Shown in pieces: positions 17,660 through 26,195 of a DNA stretch of 64,000 bases. Numbering within the stretch: position 1 is the stretch's first letter; the number at the start of each line of letters is the position of its first letter. This DNA comes from Desulfotignum sp032250905 (GTDB lineage: Bacteria > Desulfobacterota > Desulfobacteria > Desulfobacterales > Desulfobacteraceae), in assembly GCA_032250905.1 (NCBI GenBank), contig JAVVEQ010000002.1, forward strand, positions 112,545 to 176,544, given 5' to 3'. The notes beneath the pieces were generated by a model, which saw only the letters and a list, made by a program, of their open reading frames with translations, ran no database searches and was not told where the DNA came from. A program made the position numbers and the translations under genes.

Positions 17660-19333
17660 TCAGATGATCCGGTTCACGCCGGTGGCAATGTTGTAGCAGT
17701 AATCGCCCATTTTTTCGTAGTTGGATACCAGGGCGATGAACAGGACTCCGGTATCCACGGAACATTCTCCGCGCCGCAGGCGGTCGATGTGGTGGTAGCG
17801 CATCTCTTCCCTCATCTGGTCGATCATGTCTTCGCAGGCCAGGGCTTTCTGGTAGAAACCGTCTGATTTTTCCCGCATTTCATCGACAATCATTCCCAGA
17901 AATTCAATCACTTTGTTGGAGATGTCGGTCAGATCTTTTTTGGCCTGGTCACTGAACTCAATGTCGTTGTCATAGATCCGTTCCAGAATTTTTGACACGT
18001 TTTCCATGGAGTCCCCCAGACGTTCGATATTGTTGGTGATCCGCATCATTTCAGAGATTTCCTTGGCTTCCGGCTCGTTCACATCTCCCTGATAAATGGT
18101 GGTCAGGTAGGAGATGATTATCTTCTGGCTGTCATCCAGAAATTCTTCCACCGGTTCTCTTTCTCCCAGGATGTCGTCGTCCCTGGTCTGAAGGCAGAAA
18201 GACAGTTTTTTCAGGTTCGTGTAAGTAAACTCAGTGATCCGGATGATTTCTCCCTTGACCCGGGCCAGGGCACCGATGGGGGAGTCGATAAATCCGGCAT
18301 CGAATTCCGGCAGGCCATAGCGTTCCCTGGTTTTTCGTGGTTTGGGGGAAATCCAGATGGTCAACTGCACCAGCCGGGGCAGGAAGATCAGGAAAATGAC
18401 GGCGTTTATCACATTGAAAAACGTGTGTCCATTGGCAATGTACCGGGCCACATTGACATATTCGCCATTGACGGTATGGGTGACCGGGCCCGTTCCCATT
18501 TTAAAGGTGAGCAGTTCGACAATGCTCGTGAACCAGGGGAATATCAGCAGAATGATCCCCACCCCCGCGACGTTGAATATGGTATGGGCATTGGCGGTGC
18601 GGTGGGCTTCCACATTGTTGGATCCCAGGGTGGCCAGCTGGGCCGTGATGGTGGTGCCGATGTTTTCCCCCAGCACCAGCCCCAGGGCCGTAGAATAATC
18701 CAGAAGCCCGGACCCGGCAAGGGTCATGGTCAGCCCCACTGTGGCGGACGAGGATTGCACCGCCACGGTCAGGGCTGCTCCCATGAATACGCACAGCAGC
18801 AGTCCCCAGATCGTCTGGGTGCTGAAAAGGGTAAAGAATTCCACAAACTGGGGATTGGATTTGATGGGAGACAGGCCGTCCTTCATCACGGTCATCCCGA
18901 AAAACAGGAGCCCGAATCCCAGAATGATGTCACCGATATACCGGTATTTTCTTTTTTTTGAAAAATATTTCAGGCTGACACCGATGGCAATGGCCGGAAG
19001 GGCGGCTTCAGTGAGTTTAAAGGCGATCATCTGGCCGGTGATGGTTGTGCCGATATTGGCACCGATTACCACCCCTACCGCCTGCTGCAGGCTCATGATG
19101 CCGGCGGTGGCAAACCCGATGAGCATCACAGTGGTGGCGGAGGATGACTGAATCAGTGCCGTCACACCGGCACCGGTGGCGCATCCCATGAACCGGTTGG
19201 AGGACATGGCCTCCAGAATCCGCCGGATCTTCTGGCCGGCCGTTGCCTGGAGCCCCTCGGTCATCATCTTCATGCCCAGAATGAACATGCCCAGTCCGCC
19301 CAGGGTGTGGATCAGAATCCCTAGAAATTGCAA
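17660..19333 (-). CDS. Na+/phosphate cotransporter family protein with PhoU-like domain
   Basis: 557 residues. The N-terminal half is an inverted-repeat membrane domain with the two QSSSA motifs of Na/Pi symporters (IQSSSATT near residue 61 and VQSSSATVG near residue 170). The C-terminal 200 residues are soluble and helical, resembling PhoU, with an ERLGDSMENVSK segment. Such proteins are usually called NptA/YjbB-like and may export or import phosphate. It converges on rubrerythrin and is divergent from the CoA-transferase gene. The substrate direction cannot be read. Confidence 0.85.
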   Translation of the reverse strand: MQFLGILIHTLGGLGMFILGMKMMTEGLQATAGQKIRRILEAMSSNRFMGCATGAGVTALIQSSSATTVMLIGFATAGIMSLQQAVGVVIGANIGTTITGQMIAFKLTEAALPAIAIGVSLKYFSKKRKYRYIGDIILGFGLLFFGMTVMKDGLSPIKSNPQFVEFFTLFSTQTIWGLLLCVFMGAALTVAVQSSSATVGLTMTLAGSGLLDYSTALGLVLGENIGTTITAQLATLGSNNVEAHRTANAHTIFNVAGVGIILLIFPWFTSIVELLTFKMGTGPVTHTVNGEYVNVARYIANGHTFFNVINAVIFLIFLPRLVQLTIWISPKPRKTRERYGLPEFDAGFIDSPIGALARVKGEIIRITEFTYTNLKKLSFCLQTRDDDILGEREPVEEFLDDSQKIIISYLTTIYQGDVNEPEAKEISEMMRITNNIERLGDSMENVSKILERIYDNDIEFSDQAKKDLTDISNKVIEFLGMIVDEMREKSDGFYQKALACEDMIDQMREEMRYHHIDRLRRGECSVDTGVLFIALVSNYEKMGDYCYNIATGVNRII

Positions 19334-19473
19334 AACATATCACCCATCATTATAAAACCTTTGATCACCATCTCACCATATGCTCATATTTTTTGCGTTT
19401 CATATATAATGGCGGGTCAGGAATTTCAAGGATAAACCGGTATTTTGTGTATCACAAGTTGCTTTTTTCAGCC

Positions 19474-19515
19474 CTTGCCTGCCCGGCAGCTGACTTGTGC
19501 TTGCCTGTCCGGGCA
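19474..19515. repeat. Pair of short direct repeats in the divergent promoter region
   Basis: CTTGCCTGCCCGGCA at 19474-19488 is nearly repeated as CTTGCCTGTCCGGGCA at 19500-19515, 26 bases apart, in the 248-base gap between the divergent symporter and CoA-hydrolase genes. The spacing is about two and a half helical turns. It could be an operator; no regulator can be named. Confidence 0.35.
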
Positions 19516-19581
19516 TAAGTTGATATGAAAAGACTCAGGGTAAGATCTGTCAACTATCCATCACCCCGACAAGGAGCGGCC

Positions 19582-21441
19582 ATGGCGGACTCAAATCATT
19601 CCAACTGGGAAGATCGGCTGATATCCCCCAGAAATGTCTTGAATCATATCAAACCCGGGATGACGATTTTCATCGGTACCGGACCGGCAGCTCCCAGGAC
19701 CCTGATCAAGACCCTGCTGGACGTGGACAGCCACAATATCCGGGATCTCGAACTGGTTCAGCTGGCCGTGCTCGGAGACACGGTGCTGTCCCTGGACCGG
19801 CTCAATGCCCCCAATCACCGGCTGAAAACCTTTTTTTCCGGGTATGTGGCCTGGGACACCATTTCCTCCGGCCAGGTGGACCTGATTCCGGCGTTTTATT
19901 CCGAGATTCCCCGGGTCATCAAGTCCGGAAAACTGGATATTGATGTGGCCCTGATCCAGATCACACCGCCGGATGACAATGGGTACTGCAGCCTGGGTGT
20001 AGCCGTGGATGTGGCCAGAGAAGCCATCGAGCGCGCTTCTCTGGTGGTGGGGGAGATCAACACGGCCATGCCGTTCACTTACGGAGATACCTTTGTGTCC
20101 ATAGATGATTTCGACCTGCTGGTGAGATCCAAAAGTGAACCTGTGGTGTATGATCTGCCGGAAGTGACACTGACCATCGATCAGGTGGCCGCCAATGTCG
20201 CGTCCGTGATCAAGGACGGGGACTGCCTGAGTTTTTCCTTCGGTCCGCTGTTCGAGGCGCTTGTTCCCCATCTGACCAGGAAAAAAGACCTGGGAATCCA
20301 TTCCCTTTTTTTTACCGATGCGCTGGCCGAGCTGGTGAAATCCGGGGCCGTGACCAATTCCAGGAAATCCCCGTTCCGGGGAAAATCGCTGGTTTCCTAT
20401 GCCCTGGGAACCAAGGAGCTGCATTGCTGGCTTCACCGGAATCCATTGGTGGAATTTCAGGGGATCGACTGGGTGTGCAGCTCCCGGTTCATTGCCAACA
20501 ACCCCCAGTTCGTGGCATTGTATGAAGGTCGCAAAGTAGATTTGCTGGGCAGTGTGGCCTTCCCACTCCTGGGCGCGGTGATCACAGGGCCCGGAGAGGC
20601 CATCGATTTTTTCAGAGGCGCTGAAGCTTCCACGGACGGCACCACCATCATCGCCTTGCCAAGCAGGGATGAAAACGGCAAACCCAATATTCTTCTCAGC
20701 CTTCAGAAATATGGCAATCAGCTGCGTATGCGGGAGTCCGTGCACATGATCATTACAGAATACGGGGTGGCCAACATGAAGTGGCGGAGCCTGCGGGAGC
20801 GGGCCCAGGCACTGATCGACATCGCACATCCTGATGACCGCCAGTACCTGATCACCCAGGCCAGAGACCGCAAACTCATCTATGCCAACCAGATTTTTCT
20901 GCCGGAATCGGTTCACCTTTATCCGGCCCATCTGGAAGAGACCAAAATTTTCAAAGGGGGCATTCCCATAAGGTTTCGGGCCATGAAACCGTCGGATGAA
21001 GAGATGATGCGCCGGTTTTTCTACCGGTGTTCCAAAGAGATGATTTTCTACCGGTTCTTTTATTCCGTCAAGACCATGGACCATGACAAGATGCAGGCGT
21101 ATGTGAATCTGGACTATAAAAAGGAATTCTCTATTGTCGGGCTGTATGAGGAGGATGGCAATCAGAAAATTATTGCCGAAGCCCGGATGGTCAGAGAAGA
21201 GCGCACATATTGCGGGGAGGTGGCGTTTCTTATTGATGAGCGCTTTCAGGGAATCGGGGTGGGGTCCTATCTGCTGTCCCGCCTGATCGGGCAGGCACGG
21301 CAACTGGGGTTTAAGGGCATCATCGCCCAGGTACTGTCCGATAATCAGCCCATGATCAAGGTGTTTGAGAAATCAGGTCTGCCCATGGAAGCGAGCCTGA
21401 ACAGCGGTATTTATTACGTGAAACTCAATTTTACTGCGTGA
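19582..21441 (+). CDS. Acetyl-CoA hydrolase/transferase fused to a GNAT acetyltransferase domain
   Basis: 619 residues from ATG 19582, preferred over ATG 19525 because AAGGAG lies 5 bases upstream. Residues 1 to about 440 are a class I CoA-transferase of the acetyl-CoA hydrolase/4-hydroxybutyrate CoA-transferase type, with MIITEYGVANMKWRSL near residue 395 as in this family. The last 160 residues (from about 455) form a GNAT domain with the acetyl-CoA loop DERFQGIGVGSYLL. The combination is a known architecture in deltaproteobacteria; its physiological reaction, and whether the GNAT part acetylates proteins, is unknown. It overlaps the convergent methyltransferase gene by 11 bases. Confidence 0.85.
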   Translation: MADSNHSNWEDRLISPRNVLNHIKPGMTIFIGTGPAAPRTLIKTLLDVDSHNIRDLELVQLAVLGDTVLSLDRLNAPNHRLKTFFSGYVAWDTISSGQVDLIPAFYSEIPRVIKSGKLDIDVALIQITPPDDNGYCSLGVAVDVAREAIERASLVVGEINTAMPFTYGDTFVSIDDFDLLVRSKSEPVVYDLPEVTLTIDQVAANVASVIKDGDCLSFSFGPLFEALVPHLTRKKDLGIHSLFFTDALAELVKSGAVTNSRKSPFRGKSLVSYALGTKELHCWLHRNPLVEFQGIDWVCSSRFIANNPQFVALYEGRKVDLLGSVAFPLLGAVITGPGEAIDFFRGAEASTDGTTIIALPSRDENGKPNILLSLQKYGNQLRMRESVHMIITEYGVANMKWRSLRERAQALIDIAHPDDRQYLITQARDRKLIYANQIFLPESVHLYPAHLEETKIFKGGIPIRFRAMKPSDEEMMRRFFYRCSKEMIFYRFFYSVKTMDHDKMQAYVNLDYKKEFSIVGLYEEDGNQKIIAEARMVREERTYCGEVAFLIDERFQGIGVGSYLLSRLIGQARQLGFKGIIAQVLSDNQPMIKVFEKSGLPMEASLNSGIYYVKLNFTA

Positions 21442-22282
21442 CCGGACCATTGAATCGCAGCACCGCTTCAATCAGATGAATGGCGCCGGTTTCAAAATTT
21501 TGTGACATGGTAAAGGGAAACCGGGCCGCTGTGTCGCCAAACACCAGGTGAGGCCCCAAAGGACGGGGGCTATTCATATTTTTCTGAGTTTTCCGGGCAA
21601 ATTCCCTGGCTTTCTGCCAGTACCTCTCCCCGATAGCGGTGGCATCGGTAAACTGTTCCACTATGAATCCCTTGTCTGTGAAAACGGCCAGCAGGGATTC
21701 CCGGGGTTCCAGAAACGAGATGTCCGCCGAGGCGGCCCATGGCACCGGCAGGGCAAGGCCTGAATGGCGGCCTGTGACAATTTCGTGCAGCACCACGGTG
21801 CCCCCGGGCTTGAGGTGACGGAGAAACTGCTGGACCGCCGCCGGTTTGTCTGAAATGTTCATCAGGATATGCTGGCACAGGATCATGTCAAAGGGACCGA
21901 TGGTTTCGGGCAAAGCAAGAATGGAGCCGGCCTCAAACTGAACCTGTCCGTCAAGGCGTGTGCGCCGGGTCAATACCCGGGCCGCCTCAATATAGTCCGG
22001 GGACAGATCAATGCCGGTCACCCGGCATCCAAATGTGGCTGCCATCAGCCGGGAAGCCCCGCCCAGGCCGCACCCGGCATCCAGCACATGAAAATGAGCA
22101 GGCAGCTCCAGTTTTTCCAGCAGCGCTTCGGTTCCCCGGATCCCGCCGGTGTGAAGCTGGTCCACCGGAGCCAGATCCCGGACATCGATCTGTTGCGGAT
22201 TTATTCCGGCAGCAGTCAGCCCGGCATCGATTTTTCCAATCAGGTTTGAGGCATGATAATGGTCGCGGACGATGGACTCCAT
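21431..22282 (-). CDS. SAM-dependent class I methyltransferase
   Basis: 283 residues. Motif I is clear in FHVLDAGCGLGGASRL (near residue 63), followed by GIDLSPDYIEAARVL; FDMILCQHILMNI and a later GGTVVLHEIV match the further motifs. The general layout resembles sarcosine/dimethylglycine or ubiquinone-type C/N-methyltransferases, but the substrate cannot be named. It lies downstream of the acetoacetyl-CoA synthetase gene, separated by a strong hairpin, so it may have its own transcript. Confidence 0.75.
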   Translation of the reverse strand: MESIVRDHYHASNLIGKIDAGLTAAGINPQQIDVRDLAPVDQLHTGGIRGTEALLEKLELPAHFHVLDAGCGLGGASRLMAATFGCRVTGIDLSPDYIEAARVLTRRTRLDGQVQFEAGSILALPETIGPFDMILCQHILMNISDKPAAVQQFLRHLKPGGTVVLHEIVTGRHSGLALPVPWAASADISFLEPRESLLAVFTDKGFIVEQFTDATAIGERYWQKAREFARKTQKNMNSPRPLGPHLVFGDTAARFPFTMSQNFETGAIHLIEAVLRFNGPVTQ

Positions 22283-22304
22283 GGGACAGCACTTCCATAA
22301 TAAG

Positions 22305-22342
22305 GACGGGGGGTGTTGCCGGATTTTGCAACACCTCCCGTC
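22305..22342 (-). terminator. Hairpin after the acetoacetyl-CoA synthetase gene
   Basis: A 15-bp stem with one mismatch: 22305-22319 (GACGGGGGGTGTTGC) pairs with 22328-22342 around an 8-base loop. It begins 9 bases after the synthetase stop on the minus strand and ends the leucine-type operon. The T-tract beyond the stem is poor, so termination strength is uncertain. Confidence 0.6.
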
Positions 22343-22351
22343 TTCGGGGTT

Positions 22352-24301
22352 TCAGGATTTGAGTTCAGGCAGGTCGGCAAAAAAATCCAGGGCTTCCGGA
22401 TTTTTCAGCGCATCCTTGTTCTTGACTTCTTTGCCTTCGAGCACTTTTTTGACGGCCAGTTCTACCTTTTTCATGTTCAGGGTATAAGGAACGTCCGGAC
22501 AGGGAATGATCTTGGCGGGCACATGCCGGGGTGAGGCATTGGCGCGGATGTCGGCCCGGATCTTTGCTTCAAGATCCTCGGTGAGGTCATACCCCGGCGC
22601 CAGCTTCACGAACAGGATGACCCGGACATCGTTATTCCATGACTGGCCCACCACCACGGAATCTTCAAGCTCGGGCATGGCATCCAGGCGGCGGTAAATT
22701 TCCGCAGTGCCGATGCGGACCCCGCCCGGGTTCAGCGTGGCATCGGACCGGCCGAACATGATCACCCCGCCTCTCGGGGTCACCTTGATGAAATCTCCAT
22801 GGGTCCAGATGCCCGGGAATTGGTCAAAATACGCGGAATGGTATTTGGACCCGTCCTCGTCCCCCCAGAAATAGATGGGCATGGAAGGGAAGGGGGCCGT
22901 GCACACCAGTTCGGCCTGCTGATCCACCACAGGCTGTCCGCTGTCGTCAAAGGCATATACAGCCATGCCCAGGCCTCTGCATTGAAGTTCACCGGTATAC
23001 ACCGGGCCCATGGGATTGCCCAGAGCAAAACACCCGTTAAGATCCGATCCGCCGGAAATGGAGGCCAGCTGCAGCTCGGGTTTGACATGTTCGTAAACAA
23101 ATACAAAGTTTTCGTCTGACAAAGGAGATCCGGTGGACAGCACTGATTTGAGCGGGGCCAGATCAAACTGTTTTCCCGGCTTTACCCCGGCATTTTTCAA
23201 CGCTTCGATATAACCGGCGCTGGTGCCGAACACCGTGATTTTTTCCTGTTCCGCCATGCGCCACAGGGCATCCGGCCCGGGGTGAAAGGGGTTGCCGTCA
23301 TACAGCACCAGGGTGGCACCCACAGACAGGCTGGCGGTCAGCCAGTTCCACATCATCCATCCGCAAGTGGTGAAATAGAAGATGGTATCCTCTTTTTTCA
23401 GGTCCGTGTGGAGCACCAGTTCCTTTTTCTGGTGGAGCAGAACCCCGCCGATGCTCTGAACCATGCATTTGGGCAGGCCGGTGGTACCGGATGAATACAT
23501 GATATAGAGCGGATCATCAAAATTCATCTGGACAAAATCAATTTCAGTGGCGGAGGTGTCCTTGAAATCCGCATAATGCACCGCATTGGGCAGAGAACTG
23601 ATATCCGGTTTATCACTGATATAGGGCACCACCACGATTTTTTGGATGGAGGGCAGTTCCGCAACGATACCGGCGATCCTCTCGATGGAGGAGAGCGGTT
23701 TGCCTTTGAAGAAATACCCGTCTGCGGTGAACAGCACCTTGGGCCGCGTCTGGCCGAACCGGTCCAGGACCCCTTTGATGCCGAAGTCCGGAGAACAGGA
23801 AGACCAGATGGCGCCCAGGCTGGTGGCGGCCAGCATGGAGATGATGCTTTCCGGCATGTTGGGCACAAACCCCACCACCCGGTCCCCGGCCACGACACCC
23901 ATCGCCTTGAGGGCGGCTGCCGTTTGAGCCACCTCATTATACAGCTGGCTGTAGGTCAAGGTCCGGCGCACGCTATCTTCTCCTCTGAATACCAGCGCGG
24001 TCCGGTCATTTCTGAACCGGAGCAGGTTTTCAGCAAAATTGAGCGTGCATCCCACAAAAAATTTCGCTCCCGGCATTTTATCCTTGTCCTGAATCACTTT
24101 TTCATAGGGAGCAGATACCTTGATGTCCAGAAAATCCCAGGCCTCAGTCCAGAAATCTTCCAGGTTTTCAACAGACCATTCCCACAGGGGGGTATATTCA
24201 GTGAACTGTTTGTCGTACGTATCATTCACCCGGGTCATGAACCGGTACATGTTGGTGGACTTGATCCGTTCTTCAGACGGCTCCCACAGTTTTTTGGGCA
24301 T
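22352..24301 (-). CDS. Acetoacetyl-CoA synthetase (acetoacetate-CoA ligase)
   Basis: 649 residues, the length of the AacS family. AMP-forming enzyme joining acetoacetate to CoA. P-loop-like YSSGTTGLPKC is near residue 270, GGSDLNGCF matches the AacS-specific version of the acyl-pocket motif, and the C-terminal NMKKVE holds the usual catalytic Lys region. It is the last gene of the operon that begins at 29747. Acetoacetate is the end product of leucine degradation, so its place after an HMG-CoA-lyase-like gene is coherent. Confidence 0.88.
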   Translation of the reverse strand: MPKKLWEPSEERIKSTNMYRFMTRVNDTYDKQFTEYTPLWEWSVENLEDFWTEAWDFLDIKVSAPYEKVIQDKDKMPGAKFFVGCTLNFAENLLRFRNDRTALVFRGEDSVRRTLTYSQLYNEVAQTAAALKAMGVVAGDRVVGFVPNMPESIISMLAATSLGAIWSSCSPDFGIKGVLDRFGQTRPKVLFTADGYFFKGKPLSSIERIAGIVAELPSIQKIVVVPYISDKPDISSLPNAVHYADFKDTSATEIDFVQMNFDDPLYIMYSSGTTGLPKCMVQSIGGVLLHQKKELVLHTDLKKEDTIFYFTTCGWMMWNWLTASLSVGATLVLYDGNPFHPGPDALWRMAEQEKITVFGTSAGYIEALKNAGVKPGKQFDLAPLKSVLSTGSPLSDENFVFVYEHVKPELQLASISGGSDLNGCFALGNPMGPVYTGELQCRGLGMAVYAFDDSGQPVVDQQAELVCTAPFPSMPIYFWGDEDGSKYHSAYFDQFPGIWTHGDFIKVTPRGGVIMFGRSDATLNPGGVRIGTAEIYRRLDAMPELEDSVVVGQSWNNDVRVILFVKLAPGYDLTEDLEAKIRADIRANASPRHVPAKIIPCPDVPYTLNMKKVELAVKKVLEGKEVKNKDALKNPEALDFFADLPELKS

Positions 24302-24325
24302 GGATGCTACCTCCTTGATTCAGAC

Positions 24326-24961
24326 TTATTCATAAAGTACCGCCAGAATGGTGGCCTTGTCGGTTTTTGCGGTCAGGTAGTGCGGGGTGGTGGACAGATA
24401 ATAGGCGGAATCCCCCGGTTCCAGATCATAGGATTCCTTGGCAATGGTCAGGTTGGCGACGCCGTCCAGAACATAGATGAACTCTTCGCCGTTGTGAACG
24501 GAAATCTCTTTTTCCTCGGCTTTTTCCAGCTGAACGATCAGCGCTTCCATATGCCGGCCATGCACTTCCGGTGCCAGACTCATGTATGCGTACACGCTTT
24601 TTTTGCTGGTCTTGGAGGCGGATCGGGCCACAGGCTTGCGTTCATTTTTCCGGGTAATGGAATACAGTTTGGTACCCATGCCGGACACCAGCCGGCCCAC
24701 GGCCGCATCCAGGGCCTTGGACAGTTTCATGACCATTCCCAGCTGGGGCTTTTCCCTGCCGGATTCAATGTCTTCCAGGCGGGCCACTTCAAATCCGGTG
24801 AGATCGGACAGATCCTGGAGAGAAATGCCCCGTTCCTCCCGAAGCTGGCGGATCCGGTTGCCTACTTCATCCACGGACCGCCCGTTGTCATCTTCGATGT
24901 CTCCGGTGAGGTCCTCAAAATAGTCCACGTTGATATGGGGAACTTTATCTTCCTTTTCCAT
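24326..24961 (-). CDS. XRE-family transcription regulator with C-terminal cupin domain
   Basis: 211 residues. A helix-turn-helix of the lambda-repressor type lies at about residues 32-85 (IRQLREERGISLQDLSDLTGF), and a single-domain cupin of the small-molecule-sensing kind at about 145-210 (VHNGEEFIYVLDGVANLTI). Such XRE-cupin proteins usually sense a pathway metabolite. It lies inside the leucine-type operon, 24 bases before the synthetase, and is probably a local regulator. A smaller relative lies at 53329-53874. Confidence 0.88.
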   Translation of the reverse strand: MEKEDKVPHINVDYFEDLTGDIEDDNGRSVDEVGNRIRQLREERGISLQDLSDLTGFEVARLEDIESGREKPQLGMVMKLSKALDAAVGRLVSGMGTKLYSITRKNERKPVARSASKTSKKSVYAYMSLAPEVHGRHMEALIVQLEKAEEKEISVHNGEEFIYVLDGVANLTIAKESYDLEPGDSAYYLSTTPHYLTAKTDKATILAVLYE

Positions 24962-24982
24962 TCCATCTCCTTTGTTTAAAAG

Positions 24983-26107
24983 TTATTCCGGAAATTTCTG
25001 ATCCGGGGCTTCTCCCAGTTTTTCCTTGAGTTTGGCCAGGCCGGGGCGGGCATATTCCATATGACCTTCCGTCAGGGTCCTGCCGTTGATGATGGCTTCA
25101 CTTCGCAGCCGGTGGCCCACTGTTTTTTCCAGCTGTCTGCCCAGCCACAGGATCCGGTCCACATCGTACCCATGTTCTATACCCATTTCATCGATTTGTA
25201 CAAGGGTATCTTCCAGGCAGACCAGCCCCACATACCGGGGATCGTCATAATAATAGTCGCCCGTGCCCTTGATGGGCCGGTCATCCAGAAAATTGGCCGG
25301 CTGACCGCCCAACCCCCCCAGCGTACACTCAAAATGACAGATGCCTGCCTGAAGCGCCGCCAGGGTAGAAGCGGATGCCACCCGTTTGGTTTCATGAAAA
25401 TGGGCAATGTGCAAAGAGGCGTCCGGGATTTCATCCAGGATCATGGAAAAATACCGGTACACCTCCGGGGCCGAGGCAGATCCGTCATGGTCGGCATGCT
25501 CGATGTCCGATGCCCCGATATCCAGCCAGTGTTTGGTGAATGTCACCGCATCTTCCAGTTTGGTGGCCCCGCCGATGGGAGATCCCCAGATGGTGGATAC
25601 CGTGCCGCACATCTTTATGCCTGCATCCCTGCATTTTTTGATGCACCGTTCCGCCTCTTTCCAGTAATTGGGCAAGCTGGTGCCGGAATTGGCAAAATGG
25701 TGCTGCTCTTCAGTGGAAACCATCATCAAAACCCGATCCGGGCCCACACCCCGTTTTTTGAGTGCAATGGCCCGGTCCACGGAAGGCTCCCGGATGGTGA
25801 TGGCGGTCAGGGTCACATCCTTCATGTCAATGCCTTTTCTTGCGGCACGGGACACAAAACTGTCCGATCTCAGGTGTGCCAGCAGTTCTTCGGCATCGGC
25901 AAACTGGGGCATGTTCCTGGGATTACCCAGGTTGGTGACTTCGATGTTGCGGCATCCGGCAAAAATCAGTTCTTCCAGATACGTGATCTTGGCCGGGGTG
26001 GAGATGAATTTTTCCAGATGCTGAAATCCGTCTCTGACCGTGATGTCGCCGATGGTGACTTTTCTTGGCATCCTCGGGAAAATTTTCCAGTAATCATATT
26101 CTGTCAT
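24983..26107 (-). CDS. HMG-CoA-lyase-like protein of the DRE-TIM (HMGL) family
   Basis: 374 residues from ATG 26107, chosen because AAGGAGACGACC lies just upstream. TIM-barrel lyase/aldolase family with GDITVRDGFQ at the N-terminus and HFHETKRVASAS near residue 230 for divalent metal. By position it should cleave 3-hydroxy-3-methylglutaryl-CoA to acetyl-CoA and acetoacetate, and the synthetase that takes acetoacetate is in the operon. However, the loop that reads GLGGCP in HMG-CoA lyases reads GLGGQP here, so the cysteine thought to be catalytic is absent, and the protein is about 70 residues longer than bacterial HMG-CoA lyases. Function therefore only probable. Confidence 0.65.
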   Translation of the reverse strand: MTEYDYWKIFPRMPRKVTIGDITVRDGFQHLEKFISTPAKITYLEELIFAGCRNIEVTNLGNPRNMPQFADAEELLAHLRSDSFVSRAARKGIDMKDVTLTAITIREPSVDRAIALKKRGVGPDRVLMMVSTEEQHHFANSGTSLPNYWKEAERCIKKCRDAGIKMCGTVSTIWGSPIGGATKLEDAVTFTKHWLDIGASDIEHADHDGSASAPEVYRYFSMILDEIPDASLHIAHFHETKRVASASTLAALQAGICHFECTLGGLGGQPANFLDDRPIKGTGDYYYDDPRYVGLVCLEDTLVQIDEMGIEHGYDVDRILWLGRQLEKTVGHRLRSEAIINGRTLTEGHMEYARPGLAKLKEKLGEAPDQKFPE

Positions 26108-26195
26108 GGGTCGTCTCCTTAATATAAGGAATTTATGATATGGCGGCCCTGATAGGCAACCGTAAAAAACGGCAAAAAAGTGTTTTCCACATCCC

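Noticed and set aside
19591..21303. Long open frame on the minus strand (570 codons)
   Set aside because: It is antisense to the CoA-hydrolase/GNAT gene, which has intact domain motifs. The antisense translation shows no known motif and a His/Gly/Pro-rich shadow composition typical of GC-rich DNA.
23576..24979. Open frame on the plus strand (467 codons) across two genes
   Set aside because: It crosses the acetoacetyl-CoA synthetase and XRE-cupin genes in antisense and resembles no protein family.
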